64,000 bases of DNA from Epiperipatus broadwayi (GCA_028023455.1 JAQFVV010000994.1:62001-126000), one strand, 5' to 3'. Shown: positions 11,593-25,054, counted from the stretch's first letter. Notes: generated by a model from the letters alone, not told the origin. Numbers and translations are program-made.

Positions 11593-11880
11593 AGCCTAAA
11601 AAAATCTGAATTAAGTGAAGATGATTTACCACCATTTGATGACAATAACAAAAAAGTTAAAACAATTCTGAAGGATTCCCCAGACACTATTACAGAAGCT
11701 ACACTTGATGAAAAGGCTGACATAATGGAAAAGATAAGTGTACCTGTTTAAAATATAACAATCTTATGACTGAAAAGTAGTCGCATAGGGTGGACTTGAT
11801 AAACAGATAGTAAGAGAATGAAGTCAGATTAATTTATCAAGAAAGCAAGTGTTATAAATTCATACAATAAATGAAAACAA

Positions 11881-12128
11881 ACATGAGGACAAAAATAGGT
11901 TCTTTAAATGTTTGAGGATAAAACTCGATAAAAGAAAATTATGAATTAAAAAAATGGATGAATACTATCCAGCCACAAGTAAAAGGATTAGGTGAAAAAA
12001 AAAGATCACAAATAGACCCATCAACATATTTTAGTAGTCATGGATACACTGCTTTCTGTAAAGCAGTGTTTTCACCCTCAGCAGGGATGGAAATTGTAAA
12101 TAGTTAAAACTGTCAATTTAGATCATTT

Positions 12129-12195
<67 letters not shown>

Positions 12196-14980
12196 TGCAT
12201 AAGTCTTTAACACTTAATATTAAATTTACTTGTTTACATCTCACTAGATCATAAAATAATCAATACATTAATAAATACATTAAATGCCAAATTTACATTC
12301 TCAACCGATCCCATAATACTGATTGGGGATTTCAACTTGACATAACAAATTTGTAATGAAATGGTTACACTTACTGGCTTTTCCACTTATGACAGGTGAA
12401 GGGTTTCTGCCACAGAACTCTGTCTCATTTAATAATGGCAGATATTCATCAATAATTGATCTGATGTTTCACTCACCAGCACTGCACCATATCATGTACT
12501 TATTACTGATAAACATGTCTGTTTCAGACCATGTTGCAATCATAGTAACTCTTAAAAATGGCTTTTATACACAAATCATTAATAACAACCAGTAAAAACA
12601 TTGGAGTGCTTCTGCCCAATAACACAACTTGAAATGGATCCAGTTCAAACCTAAATAACATTTGTAAATATCATATCTTGTACAATAGACAGTGTAACAA
12701 TAAATCAAACAGCACCATCAAAAGTCCTGGCTCTTGTAGATGAAATTAATAAGAGAATCATGTACATTTCTACTACAGCAGAAGGATGCAAAAATGTAAT
12801 TGCAATGAGAAGAGCATAACAGGCAGCTTGTGAAACATTTAGAAAATATATAGCAATAATAAAAAAGATATATTTAAATCATCTCCATACCTGCTCAAGA
12901 TAATATATTAAATGGTATTAAGTCAAACATCAGTAAATAGAGTCCTTACAGCAATAAATATGAATAATGAAATCATTACAGGCTACAACATGATGCAAAC
13001 ACTATTATTACACTTTAAAACAAAATTACAAAAGGGATTAAAATTTACTCCCAAACATAACTTCTTGGGAGTGCCAGAAGATAATTTAAAATTTACACTT
13101 GAAGAATTTGTTGAAAGACTTGAAACAGTACCAAAATCATGCCATCCAAGGATACATGGTATACCCTTGTTTATATATAATCATTTAAGTAAATTTACCT
13201 CAAAATACTTAGCAAATTTAGCAAATTTTTTAACAAAACAAATATATAATATTCAAGACTCTATCCAATCTCTCTGGTGTCATTTATGAAAAAAACAGTA
13301 AAACATATCCACACTTATAAATCTCAGAGCAATATCAATAAGTCCACTGGGCATTAAGATATTAGAGTCAGCAATCAAGAAAAAAATTCAACCTTATACA
13401 TTGTCACAACTCTTGAGATTGCAGTTTGCCAACAAGAGCTCTTCAACATGTCAAGCAGCATTTCTGTTTAAAGCAGTAATAGATTCATTCAGAACTAATA
13501 AAAAATGTGGTCCAGTTGTAGTGAAACTAAACATAAAATCTGCATTTGATACAGTACCAATTGCACTATTAATTGATCTAATAAAAATATCAATACCAAC
13601 TTTACTAATATACTTGATTACAAATCTACTTCTGAGCAGGAAAATACACATTAGCCTCAATGGGAAATATTCCCCATTTTTTAATCCATTTTGTTCAATT
13701 CCTCAATCCATTGATGAAAGCAATAGAAAATGATTTAGCAGGAATATTCATATCAGAATTAAAAACAAATATTCTATGTGTAGCATATATGGATAATATA
13801 TCGTGTTTCTAACATAAAAAAAAAAAATTCCAAAATTATGGGGAAATCAAGTGCATAGTTAATATATTCAGAACACTATCATGAAGAATATTTCAAAGAG
13901 ATACAGAGCCATTTTTTGGGGTTTCCTTTTTTTAAGCAACATGAAAGTGCACTTACAAATCCAAAAAGAACTAATAAATAAAACTGAAAAAATAATCAAT
14001 TCTCTCTCTAAATCTTACATGTCACTATATGCAACATGTGTCACTTTTAAACCTTTTAGTGGTGACTAGAGTTTCATAATACACTCCAATAATTATATAT
14101 AGCAAGGCTTTCATATTAAAAATTGATAGCATATTTAAAAAAACTATTGTGGGGAAAAAAATGTCTACAATATAAATTAAATGAATCCAAACTACCCTAG
14201 TGCAAAATGAACTAGTATTACATGCAATAAAAATATTTTATATTCAGAAAACCATCAATTTAATTTCATCATGCATAAGGCCTTTCTATATCTTGAAGCA
14301 ATATATAAAATCACACCAAAGGACAAACCACTACCAATTACTGGTTTTTTAAACACTATTCATACCACATTGTTAAATATCACAAATTCAGTGATCTGGA
14401 TACAGAAAACTGAGTATAGTTATTGGGAAATATATATACTAATCTATCCTCCATCTTCAGATGACTATGATAAACTTTTTTTAAATATAAATAACAAACA
14501 ATTAACAAATAAATTTAAATACGTCACTAGAACCGAAATACTATGACTTCCTACTTAAACTAAACATGAAAGCATTACTGACTTTAATTTTTTTTCATCA
14601 TAAAAGGAACTGCATTAACATTAATGATGAGTGCAGGCTTTGCAAAAGAGAAACAGAAACTCAGTCACATATATTTTTTCTTGTCCTACATTCGATAATA
14701 TTCAGGCTGAAATTCCCAATTTATTCAAAAATAAAAAGTATACTATACAAACACTCCTTCAATCCTATGAAAAAGATAACTTTGCATACTTTAAAGCCAG
14801 TACATTTACACTATTCTCACAATGGTGTACCAGATGCACATTTATATGTAATGCAAACACAAGGAGGCATCCAAATGTCTTTTGGAACAAAATAGAAATA
14901 ATAAGGCTAAGGAATAAAAAAAATTCATCAACAACCACTTACACATCCACATGGTCACTAATGTGACTATGCTCAAGCCT
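11881..14980 (+). pseudogene. LINE ORF2 (endonuclease-reverse transcriptase), broken
   Basis: Starts near ATG 11881, matching the start of the minus copy's ORF2. The endonuclease part is interrupted at 12120-12195 by a (TA)n expansion; about 12305-12345 still encodes LIGDFNLT, and 12356-12595 continues with SDHVAIIVTL, the EEP-nuclease GDFN and SDH motifs. The 12912-13289 segment matches the region before RT. RT follows at 13401-13733 (LNIKSAFDTVP) and about 13780-13800 (AYMDNI, with the second catalytic Asp changed to Asn). The C-terminal cysteine cluster CRLCKRETETQSHIFFLV is at about 14632-14685. Multiple frameshifts and deletions; not functional. Confidence 0.75.
12137..12193. repeat. (TA)n microsatellite inside LINE ORF2
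   Basis: Uninterrupted TA repeat replacing part of the endonuclease coding region. Confidence 0.9.
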
Positions 14981-15262
14981 ATAATGAAAGGAGAGGAAAA
15001 AATTGGACAAAAAAAATAATAAAAACTTGATTATATAAAATGATCACACTGTAAAAGACAGAGTGAAGAATGGACACTTAAAATCCTTATATTTATAATG
15101 GTAAAGGTATAATTTTTTAATTTTTTTTTGTATAAATTTGTTTATATATTTGTGTTTTTCTTTATGATTGTTCATGTCAAATTGTCATGATGACATATGT
15201 ACTGGTATTCCTGGTTTTTTAAAATTCTGGTTGTACAATTAATAAGCTCAATAAAGTTTTTT

Positions 15263-15497
15263 TTGAAAACTACAAATATGCATGAACATATGAACATATA
15301 ATTTTACATTTTATATATGTATATATATTCTATCTTATAATCATTATTTAAATATTTACAAATATCTTTATATATCTCTCTATATAATTATTACCTTTTT
15401 ATGTATATTATACATTTTAACCTTTTTTATATTCTGTATTTATCAATCAATACTTCTTATGATCATAGATATATATTTTATTTTATTTTTCGTTTTT

Positions 15498-15500
<3 letters not shown>
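15263..15500. repeat. AT-rich repeat, inverted partner at 21580-21750
   Basis: TATTCTATCTTATAATCATT at about 15324 and the next ~170 bp (including TCTCTATATAATTATTA and TCAATACTTC) match the reverse complement of 21745-21580. The start of this block (ACAAATATGCATGAACATAT..ATAATTTTACATTTTA) also resembles 32077-32113. Confidence 0.6.
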
Positions 15501-15796
<296 letters not shown>

Positions 15797-16262
15797 GTTT
15801 CAAAGGATAAACTTTATTAGTATTCAAAAAAGTTACACAAGTTACATTTGACAACATAGTTCTTACATATAAATTGGTTCACAAAACTACATATGTACAA
15901 TGATTCGGTCAGTGATTGTATGCATTAGCAAACAAGAAGTATTTAAGAAAAAAAAGAGTTCAACAAAGTCAGAGATGATCACTCAACAATATGATTACAT
16001 ACAATTAGATATAATCCAATTAAACTGAAGAAGAAATGTGTCCAATTTGTATCAGTTGACTTCAAAACTGGCACAAGGCTCCATGTTAGATATGATTTTT
16101 CTGTTAGTACTTTTATATAAGTTCTTGCATATTCCAGGTCTCAATGTACTTAGTATGTTCTGCAATCTTCATGTCTCTTTCACTATGGTTTGCAGTTTAT
16201 TTCTGAATGTGTTTGGATGTCTTCTGGGGTTATAATTATATATAAAATTACACCTTGTATGT

Positions 16263-19200
16263 TCAGATTCTTATTTCAGCAAAGATACCCCTTTTAAATG
16301 AGTCAAAAAGGGTTTTCATATTGATCTTTTTATACTTGAGTGAAGTGCTAATTATTTCACGAATGTTTTCTAGACTTGGGCATGAGAAAAAAAGATGGTT
16401 CTGTGTCTCCGAGTTCCTATGGCAAAGATTACACATATAATCTATGTAGTTTCTTTGATATTTCAAAAAATGTTGTGTAGGTAGCGAGTCAAGATTTATC
16501 TTTAGGAGAAAGTCAAAATATTTTGGTTCAAGTGACCACAGTTTGAATTTGCGACTTAATTGTTTATTAGTAATATGAAGTGGAGTTTGTACATCATCTT
16601 GATTTGGATGTAGAAGTTGATGAACTTCCCAATATTTATATTTGGCTTGTAGTAGTTTGAAGTTGAGATTGTGGATTGTTAGTAAAGATGTAAGTAATGT
16701 GTTCAGATATCCCTGAAGAGAAGGTGGTCTATCCATGGGGGTAATCTTGGCAGAAATGTCTAAATATGGGAATTTTTGTGCACATGTAGATATTATATTC
16801 AATGTTTTTTGTATCCTAAAGGTGTGTATTGAGTGGAGGCCAAGCCATTTTGTGAAAAGAGGGTTTCTTAGAAGTTTTACTGATATTGAAATAATCTTTT
16901 TTCCCCAGAATAGTTTCCTGCATAAAGAGTCTATTTTATTTGTAAATGCTTTGGTATAAATGATGGTTGGAATAAAATAGGAGATTTTTGTAATCATTAG
17001 CATGTTTAGCAAAGCCATTTTCGTATATATAGAGAGGTAGGCTTTGGAGAGTGAATTGACAATCTTTTCCACTTTCTGTATTAAATTTTTTTGTATGAGC
17101 GATCTCATGGGAGAATGGCATAAATAGAAGTTGAACCCAAGGAATGCACTTGGTCTAACTTTGAAAACTTTAGTAATGCTATTACCAGTGAAGATCTGCC
17201 ATGCACTTGATTTCTCCATATTAAATGTAAGTTTATATTCTTTTGTAAAATTGGTAAGTATCTTAAGAAGTTTGGGAATTTGCTTTTGGGATGATAGAAA
17301 TACTGCTATATCATCCATATATGCAATGCATGAGATATTATCATTGATGGTAGACATGTAGACTCCTGAAAATTCATTTTCTATTATTTTTATAAGAGGG
17401 TTGATATAGGCAGTGAACAATAAGGCACTAAGAGGTGAACCCTGAGAAATAGACTGATGCAGTACTATTGGAGGTGAAGTTTTCCCATTTAGGGAAACAT
17501 AAATCTCACGGTTTAAAAGTAAGTTAGCAAGCAAGTTTAGATATGTGTTGGGGACTGAGTATTTTTGCAAAGTTTTAAGGAGAGTACTGATGGAAATCAT
17601 GTCAAATGCGGCTTCAATATCTAGTTGAATGACAATTGGACTGTATTTTTTATTATCTCTAACAGTTTCTATAGTTGACTTGAATAGAAAGGATGCCTGT
17701 CCTATTGAGGATTCTTTTTTGGCAAATTGTATTTTTGATAGGTTTTGCAAAATGAATGGCTCTATTTTATCTTTTATCACTGATTCTATTATCTATATGT
17801 TAAGGGACCACATTGAAATTGGACATAGGGTTGTAGTGTTTGAGATTAACTGTTTCTTTTTCATGAATAGCACAAGCATAATTTGATTTAAACCCTGTAT
17901 TTTATAGATGTCTTTAGTAAGATAAGAGACTAGGTTAAGCATATATTGTGCTGTGATTTTATCAATATATTTGTATACAAACTTGGGAATTCCATCTATG
18001 CCGGGATGACATGAGTTTGGCATTGCTTCTATTTTTTGAATGAAATATTTTAAAGTAATATTAAATTCTTTTTCTAATCTATCTTGTGCAAAGGCCATTA
18101 GACTTGGTGAATAGACTCTCTGGAATTTTTCTCTATATAATGTGTAAAGCCACTCCAACATAAAATCTCCATAGACAATTTCAGTTTGAATTTTAATAGC
18201 TGTTCGGACTCGAACCTGGGAGGGATGACCTAGCGCCCATCTAATGAAGTTTCTGGTATACATGTGTGGCCTATTTAAATATAACCTTTTTTTAATGAAG
18301 ATATATTCTCTAAGCTGGTTTGTTAGCAAATGATATGTTTTTTTTAACACTATCAGACAGGAATGATCGAGATTTGATTGGTAAGTGGCAATAATTTTTC
18401 TATAGGTATCATCCATAAGCTTTAGTAGTTTTGTTGGGGGTGTTGTTGTTCTGGTAAGATGATCAATGTTAAATGAAAGCAGATTAGTAAAAGCACACCA
18501 TGCTTGGACTGGATCCATTGTAATATTCTTTAATTTGTGAAGATATATGTATACTTCTGAAAAGAGATATTCTGGTGTGTGTGATGGTAATAGAACTCTG
18601 ATGGTTCTTCCTGTATTAATTGTTGTTCTAATATCAAAATTAATATCCAGTGACCCTAAAACAGCTGCATGATCAGAGAGGGGGAATTCTTCAATTGAAT
18701 TCATATCATGTTGCATAATGATGGTGAATAGAAAACCAGATCTATAAGTGATGAATGTCTACCATTGTTAAATGACATGGCCTTCTCCGGAAGAAAGCCT
18801 CTTCCACTCATCATCAGAAAAGACAGCTGATGTGACCATTTGCTGGTGAGGGTCTGGTATGTCATGTTGAAATCTCCCAAAATAATCATTGGATACACAG
18901 CATTGGTGAACCTGGAATTAAGTGTTTGAATAATTCTGTTAACAATAGTGGGACCAGGAGGGATATAGACAATTGCTATGTTTAAGGTGATGGCTTTATG
19001 AGTAAATGTAATTACTAGCAAGTGCAGGTCAATATGTAGAATTTTGAAAAAACTAAATGGGCAGGCTTTATCAATGATAATGCCTGTACCCACTGATGGA
19101 GTGTCAGATGTGTTTGAGAAGGCTGTATAGCCCTTGGAATTTAGCTTATCTGTAGGGTTGATTAGAGAGCCACTGTAGATTTGCAGTTTAATGATGTGAC

Positions 19201-19275
19201 ACCATTTAGTGAGGAAATCAATTTTTTGTGGAGAGTTTAACCCTCTAACATTAAATACTTCTACTTTAATATCCA
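16263..19275 (-). pseudogene. LINE ORF2: APE endonuclease + reverse transcriptase + C-terminal CCHC
   Basis: About 1,000 codons. The start chosen is ATG 19275 (MDIKVEVFNVRGLNS), matching the plus copy; a longer frame from 19306 exists. The endonuclease has ILGDFNMT and SDHAAVLG. A frameshift lies at about 18703-18716, and an in-frame TAG at 17793-17795. RT motifs follow: VIQLDIEAAFD, SISQGSPLSALLF and IAYMDDIAVFL with both catalytic aspartates. Near the C terminus is CNLCHRNSETQNHLFFSC, the zinc-knuckle-like motif usual in LINE ORF2. The protein would nick target DNA and reverse-transcribe the element RNA. With just two lesions this copy is young compared with the plus copy. Minus-strand shadow frames on the plus strand are not genes. 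Confidence 0.85.
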
Positions 19276-19407
19276 TTATTAGTATGTGTGTGCATGTACA
19301 TATCAAAATCTAAGTCTAGAAAAGGAAATTTTTAATCTAAGATTAATTTAAATATTTTAATAAAGGAAGCTGTAATATATTTTAATGGATCAGTAAATAT
19401 GCAGTAT

Positions 19408-20873
19408 TTAATTATTGTCTGTAGATTTGGGAAAAATATCACTGGATTTGGGTTTTCTATCTGTGAAGGGATTTTCAAGTGAAACTTTATTTATGTTTAT
19501 AATATTATCTGTTTCTTCTTCCATTGGACTATTTTCCGAAGAGTATGTGGCAATTAGAGAGGCATTGTAACTTTGCATGATGTTAGCATTTTTTCTAGAG
19601 ATTGGACGAGGGGAATCATTATCACTACTTTAAAATTCTAGAGTTTTGAATATCTTCGGATTATTATTAGATTTTTTTTTTACCGGCTGACCCAGTTTTC
19701 TAATAATTTGTACAGTTTCTGGAACCATCTGGGATGAAAAAAATGTGAGTAATTCCATTACTTCGAGGGATGTTTTATTACGAGGGGGTGAGGTTTTTGG
19801 ATTAGCAGGGGAGGAAACTTCTATGATGTTGAGCCTTGTAGTATGCAGAATGACCCTTCCACTATTGCTGATGTCAATATTATTTATTTCCTCAGTATTA
19901 TGGTCTGTTGAAGGCACATCTTCATCTGCAATCACTACTTGATTACTATGGAAATCTTCTTTTGGGCATTGCTGTAAGGGGGATGCTCTCATATTTTATA
20001 TTACAATTATTACAATATAATGCCAGACAGTTGCTAATAAGATGACCACGTTCTTTACAATGAAAGCATTGTGGTTTGAGACCATTAATAACAAGAAATA
20101 ATGTCACTTCTTGATCTGCAACTTGTGTTGGGATATTTCAGGGATTTATATTCTTTCCCAATTTTACTTTGAATCTATAATTGTTGGTTAGAATCGGGAT
20201 GGGTGTATTTTTCATATATAAAGGCTAAAAATCTATCACCTTCCTGAACAGTTTCATTAGTTTAGTAAAATGTGTGTCTGAGAAACCTAGGTAAGTATTT
20301 TTAATTAGGCCAGTAATATAGTTTTTCCTGATGGGGTTGACTATAATGAATGTGTATTGTCACAGATATTTAAGTTCTTGTCAGATCGTTTCTTTGCCTT
20401 CTTCGTTTATAAATTCAATAGCCAAATAACACAGATTCAGATGATATGCCACATGAACTATCAAATTCCATAGTTTTTTCTTATTAATGTCTTTGAATAG
20501 AAGCTCCTTAGGGAATCTGTAGAGCGATCAGTTTCTATCTGTAATTGCTATGACAACTGGTATTCTGTGAAAAAACATTTAAATGTACTGAAAAGATCCG
20601 TAGATATGGTTTGATTAATCATTAGATCAGGGCTCTTTTGTAGTGTTAACATTGGTTTCAATAGATTTTGGGGTAAGATCTAGTTTCATCAGATCTCGTG
20701 TTGTAGAATACAAAATCTAGCTTTAGTTGCATTTTCTTTGAGAAAAACAATCGCAGATTATTTTCACTTTTTTTAATAACTGTTGATGGTGATTTTGCAA
20801 CCTGTGCATAGAAACTTTTAAATGTGTCTGAGCTGGCGGACATCATGGCTGGATGCTGAACATCTAAGTCCAT
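19408..20873 (-). pseudogene. LINE ORF1 (gag-like, CCHC zinc knuckle), broken
   Basis: Starts at ATG 20873 (MDLDVQHPAMMSASSDTFKS); the first 71 codons are open, then frames change. VVIAITDRN and YRFPKELLF blocks lie at about 20520-20555, and INEEGKETI follows near 20390. The knuckle CFHCKERGHLISNC is at about 20028-20070 (CX2CX4HX4C), followed by CNNCN. The acidic, Ser/Asn-rich C-terminal half runs from 19992, crosses one in-frame stop at 19630 and ends at TAA 19408-19410. About 130 bp separates it from ORF2. An RNA-binding partner of ORF2 in the retrotransposition particle. Confidence 0.75.
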
Positions 20874-21056
20874 TATGCAATCAATCTGAGTTGCCTTTTG
20901 TATTTCTCTCTTTTTTATTTATCTATTAGTTTTCTATCTTATAGTTATTAGGGGAATAAAACTCTTACCTGTTATCGGTATATTTTATGATATTCAAATA
21001 AAAAAATGAGCATGATCTGAACAAGTGATAAGCTACAGGTGATCTCTGGTGACCTC

Positions 21057-21057
21057 A

Positions 21058-21109
<52 letters not shown>

Positions 21110-21750
21110 ATATTAACATTCAATGTGTATACTTTTTTAAATCTATAATATTATTTTTTAACATATTTATAGAAAAAATACAAACAATTTATATTAATAA
21201 TATTAAGCCAGTATTAAGTAGAGATTTGTGCCTAAAAAACTTTTTTTTGCCATAATAATAATAAAAAAAAAAAATTATTAGGAATTAAAAAAAAATAATA
21301 ATAAATTTAATTATATAAAAAAATAGAAAGAGGGAGCTATTAAATATAACTGTAAAATTTGAAAGTTTGAATAGATAGCAGTTAAAAATTGAAAATATAA
21401 ATAGAAGATAGATATAAATATGTTAAAAAATAATATTATAGTTTTTTAAAAAATATGCATATTGAATGTTAATATAATAAATAGTAATAATAATATAGAA
21501 TATAAAATATGAATATATAATGTTACAGTTAAATATTTAAAAAAATTAATAAAAATAAAATAATGAAAAATAAATGAAATAAAAATAATATATGATTATA
21601 GGAAGTATTGATTAATAAATATAAAATATATATATAAAAAGATTAGAATATATATAATATATAAAAGATAATAATTATATAGAGAGGTATATAAAGATAT
21701 ATCTAAGTATATAAATAATGATTATAAGATAGAATATATATATATATCAA
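21057..21750. repeat. AT-rich palindromic repeat beginning with (ATT)n
   Basis: (ATT)n at 21057-21109 is followed by ATATTAACATTCAATGTGTAT and TAATATTATTTTTTAACATA at 21111-21165, which recur inverted at about 21415-21475. The distal part (21580-21745) is the inverted partner of 15318-15500. Non-coding and almost all A+T. Confidence 0.6.
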
Positions 21751-22968
21751 CAGAAGGCATTCTACCAAAAACACCGTCAAGCATATTTCGTTTACATAAA
21801 TGTCAGAGAATGCATTCACTATCTCTAACTTTAATTCCACTTTCAGATCATCATTTCAAGCTATTTGCTATCATCAGTGAAAGGCAGGAATAAGAACTAG
21901 ATCTAAACACAAACTCTGAGCGTTTATGAAATAGTTTCTATTCAGCGTGCAAGCGTGAATTTTTTATACACGTTAATGTCTTCGAACTCAGCATAGCAAG
22001 CCAGATAGCTACACGGGTCTGATATCAGTTGAGCATCACCACATAGTAGAAGCCTCTGCAATATATATCATTGCAAGAAAGACCTCAAAGGTACATTTAT
22101 GAAAAACAAAATCAAGTTAAAAACTTGTTAACGCTTGTATTTATATCAACAGATGGCGTTCTACCAAAAACACCATCAAGCGTATTTTGTTTACATAAAT
22201 GTCAGAGAATGCATTCACTATCTCTAACTTTAATTCCACTTTCAGATCATAATTTCAAGCTATTTGCTATGCTAAGTTCGAAGACATTAATGTGTCTAAA
22301 AAATTCACGCTTGCACGCTGAATAGAAACTGTTTCATAAACACTCAGAGTTTGTGTTTAGATCTAGTTTTTATTCCTGTCTTTCATTGACGATAGCAAAT
22401 AGCTTGAAATCATGATCTGAAAGTGGAATTAAAGTTAGAGATAGTGAATGCATTCTCTGACGTTTATGTAAACGAAATACGCTTGATGGTGTTTTTGGTA
22501 GAACGCCATCTGTTGACATAAATACAAGTGTTAACAAGTTTTTAACTTGATTTTGTTTTTCATAAATGTACCTTTGAGGTCTTTCTTGCAATGATATATA
22601 TTGCAGAGGCTTCTACTATGTGGTGATGCTGAACTGATATCAGACCCATGTAGCTATCTGGCTTGCTATGCTGAGTTTGAAGACATTAATGTGTCTAAAA
22701 AATTCACGCTTGCACGCTGAATAGAAACTGTTTCATAAACGCTCAGAGTTTGTGTTTAGATCTAGTTCTTATTCCTGTCTTTCACTGACGATAGCAAATA
22801 GCTTGAAATCATGATCTGAAAGTGGAATTAAAGTTAGAGATAGTGAATGCATTCTCTGATGTTTATGTAAATGAAATACGCTTGATGGTGTTTTTGGTAG
22901 AATGCCATCTGTTGACATAAATACAAGCGTTAACAAGTTTTTAACTTGATTTTGTTTTTCATATATAT
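21746..22968. repeat. 399-bp tandem repeat array with an internal inversion point
   Basis: ATCAACAGA-GGC-TTCTACC recurs at 21746 and 22145 (spacing 399) on the plus strand. After a junction at about 22268/22269 the same unit runs on the minus strand, with GATAGCAAATAGCTTGAAAT at 22391 and 22790 (spacing 399). There are therefore about 1.3 units forward and 1.75 units inverted. Units differ by a few per cent, many changes being CG versus TG or CA. Frames at 22071-22325 (+) and 22370-22591 (-) are the same stretch of the unit on opposite strands; nearly all differences between them change the amino acid, so I do not treat it as a gene. Confidence 0.85.
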
Positions 22969-22985
22969 GCGCATTTGTTATATAT

Positions 22986-22988
<3 letters not shown>

Positions 22989-23024
<36 letters not shown>
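22989..23024. repeat. (AT)n microsatellite at the left LTR border
   Basis: Pure AT repeat ending ATAT directly before the LTR start TGTAAT at 23025; ATAT is also found next to the (inverted) end of the right LTR. Confidence 0.85.
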
Positions 23025-23027
<3 letters not shown>

Positions 23028-25054
23028 AATAATTCTATATTTAATTAATATAATAAAAGAGTCAATTGTATAATTGGTGGATTTGATTTAAAAGAAAGGA
23101 AAAGAAGGAAGAATAGTATTAATAAAATATAATTATATATCTTAATTGGTTTCCGAGTTATTATTAAAAATATTGTTATATTATTCTTGTCTTGATTCTA
23201 TCATTTTAAATGATCATCATCATCACTCACAGATATTAAGAATCATCAGCACTTGCAAATATTAAGCAAGTGCTCACAAATGTTAAGCAAGCTAGAATAT
23301 TGATTTACATTTAAGTATTTGGGGATTGAGCTTGATGTCTGACCAAGTGTTAATAATTATAGGTTAATAATAGAAAGCTAAAATTATGAGTTTTGATCAT
23401 CCTCATCAAGGATGGAGATCATATTAATGATTAAAAATCGTTTAAAATAATACTGTACAAGAGTTATGATCACCATTATCATTGATTTGATAAATAATAA
23501 TCATTGAATCCAATCTTTAACATAATTAATATGTTTAATAAATAGAGATTTCTAAAAGTTGAATATCATGTGTAGAGATTTGTGATGATCATTCATCATC
23601 ATTGGTATTATTGAATCCTAGTTTTAACTATAAAAGTATTTTGCTAAATAACCATAAACATATATAAATGCTAGTGAAGGTTATATTTAAATCCCAGTTT
23701 GACATGGGATGATTTTTAAAAAGTGCCTATATGCTTAGAAAGATAAAATTTATTGTTGTGAATTCATTATAAAGCTATGGCTGGTATCCTCATCGTCATT
23801 ATTATCATCATCATTATCATCTTTATATTGTGATAAATAATTAAGTTAAGTAACTAATTTCATGGCCACCCATTTAAGTAATGGTCTTCACTATGTTTGT
23901 TTGGAAGCTATTAATAAGAGTATTTTTGCATCTGTTCATCAATATATGTAAACTGAGCTAGTAATATCTATAAGAGTCATTGATATATAAATTTTGGTGA
24001 TCTTATAATTTTATTGACATAGATAAAATATAAGAATGTCATTTTTTTTGTTCATTAGTCATTTAAACCATGTGTAATAAAAATGTACCAAATGAGTTTG
24101 AACTCAGTACACTATGCACAGATAATATTTATCCGGATTTAGAGCAATCTAGTGGTGCCCATGGAAAACACAAGCAATTAACTAAACTGAATAAAAGTGA
24201 AATAGTCCCTTTCCAACTTAATAACCTAACTTTATATATTTTTTTTGTATAAGTTATTATAACTAGCACCAGTGTGTGCATGTGACCATGAATGGTCTTA
24301 TATACTTGGAAAGAAGAATAGGAAGGATTCTTTGTTATAAGAACCTATTATTGGAGATAAGCGAAATGCACTCCATGGATTTCACAGTAATTTTGTTCAG
24401 TTGCTATATCTAATATTATTTTATTTGATGACAATGGCTAGTATATTTTATTGATCAAATGACTTCCCAATATCGAAATATTTTAAATCTTTCACGATGA
24501 CAGTTTTAATTTTCATTTTGTTATTTTATGTGTTGAAAGATGGGATAATTTATTTATTTCATTATTAGCGTGACAGAATTAATGTTTAAGATATTTGCAA
24601 ACGGGCTATAATGTTATATTTAATTAACTCCAAATAGACACCCAAATAGAACATGATATGTATACGTTCTTATTTATATGTTAGCGTCATCCTTACTTAA
24701 TTATAAATTGTATTTTAGCTAACATAGTAAATTCAGTTCGCATTTAATTTTATTCGGTTAAAAATGATGAACCGCTGGAGCATATCATATATCCTGTTTA
24801 GTGTTTAGATTTTGAATTATAGCAACTATCATTTTATCACTCATCAATATATAGATTTATAATCGGTTATAAAGTAACAGCCTTTTATATTTTATCAACC
24901 TTTTAACAGTTCATCTTTATTTATTCTTACTGTTACAAATGGCGCAGATTATAAAACATATCATAGATTATAAACATCATAATTAATTAATAAATTTTTT
25001 TTTTATTTCTGTTACAAATGGATTTTCATCGTTTAATTTATTTGTTCTGTTACA
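23025..25054 (+). repeat. left LTR
   Basis: Begins TGTAATAATTC and ends CTGTTACA, near-complementary termini; preceded by ATAT. The motif CTGTTACAAATG occurs three times near the end (about 24930, 25010, 25047), so the exact 3' border rests on the adjoining primer-binding-like sequence. A 60-codon frame at 24070-24252 has a counterpart in the right LTR (31029-31214), but the substitutions between them all alter amino acids. Confidence 0.7.

Larger units (their letters stand above)
10091..11750 (+). pseudogene. LINE ORF1 (gag-like, CCHC zinc knuckle), broken
   Basis: Translation resumes piecewise. The start ATG at 10091 gives MIATSEDKYNLRSYAEAIK, matching the start of the minus copy's ORF1 (FYAQVAKSP region). 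Then come 10280-10528 (contains YKFPKDLVYESINENN, compare YRFPKELLFKDINKKK in the minus copy), an FYNEEQKERF block near 10590, and the knuckle CFNCKERGHIISEC at about 10929-10970 (CX2CX4HX4C), followed by a second cysteine/histidine cluster to about 11025. Such ORF1 proteins bind the element's RNA and chaperone reverse transcription in a cytoplasmic RNP. Several frameshifts and stops make this copy non-functional. Confidence 0.75.
10091..15268 (+). mobile_element. degenerate LINE (APE-type non-LTR retrotransposon), plus copy
   Basis: Carries in order a gag-like ORF1 with a CCHC zinc knuckle, an ORF2 with endonuclease and RT relics, and a 3' UTR ending AATAAAGTTTTTTTTGAAAA at about 15250-15268. 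Every part is homologous to the minus copy at 15.8-21.05 kb. It is full of frameshifts and stops and carries a fold-back fragment at 11143-11215, an internal duplication at 11275-11592 and a (TA)n expansion at 12137-12193. No TAA tail is visible at its 3' end. The 5' end is uncertain, somewhere between 9876 and 10091. Confidence 0.8.
15797..21050 (-). mobile_element. nearly full-length LINE (APE-type), minus copy
   Basis: In transcription order (right to left): 5' region from about 21050, ORF1 20873-19408, ORF2 19275-16263, a 3' UTR of about 460 bp with AATAAAG near its end, and a TAG/TAA-repeat tail. ORF2 has only one frameshift and one in-frame stop visible. The RT signature QGSPLSALLF and AYMDD, the APE endonuclease, gag-like ORF1 with CCHC knuckle and trinucleotide tail suggest the I/Jockey/Tad side of the LINE tree, but I cannot place the clade without alignment. 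It is flanked by (ATT)n and by inverted copies of an AT-rich repeat on both sides. Confidence 0.85.

Noticed and set aside
18185-18235. tRNA-like B-box (GGTTCGAGTCC on the minus strand)
   Set aside because: It lies inside the coding sequence of LINE ORF2, and no cloverleaf or A box fits.
22071-22591. Matching 73-84-codon frames on opposite strands of the 399-bp repeat
   Set aside because: They are the same part of one repeat unit; four of the five differences noticed alter the protein and most are CpG changes.
24070-24252. 60-codon frame kept in both LTRs (also 31029-31214)
   Set aside because: The few substitutions between the copies (Asn/Ser, Pro/Leu, His/Cys) all change amino acids and fall at chance positions, so there is no sign of coding constraint.
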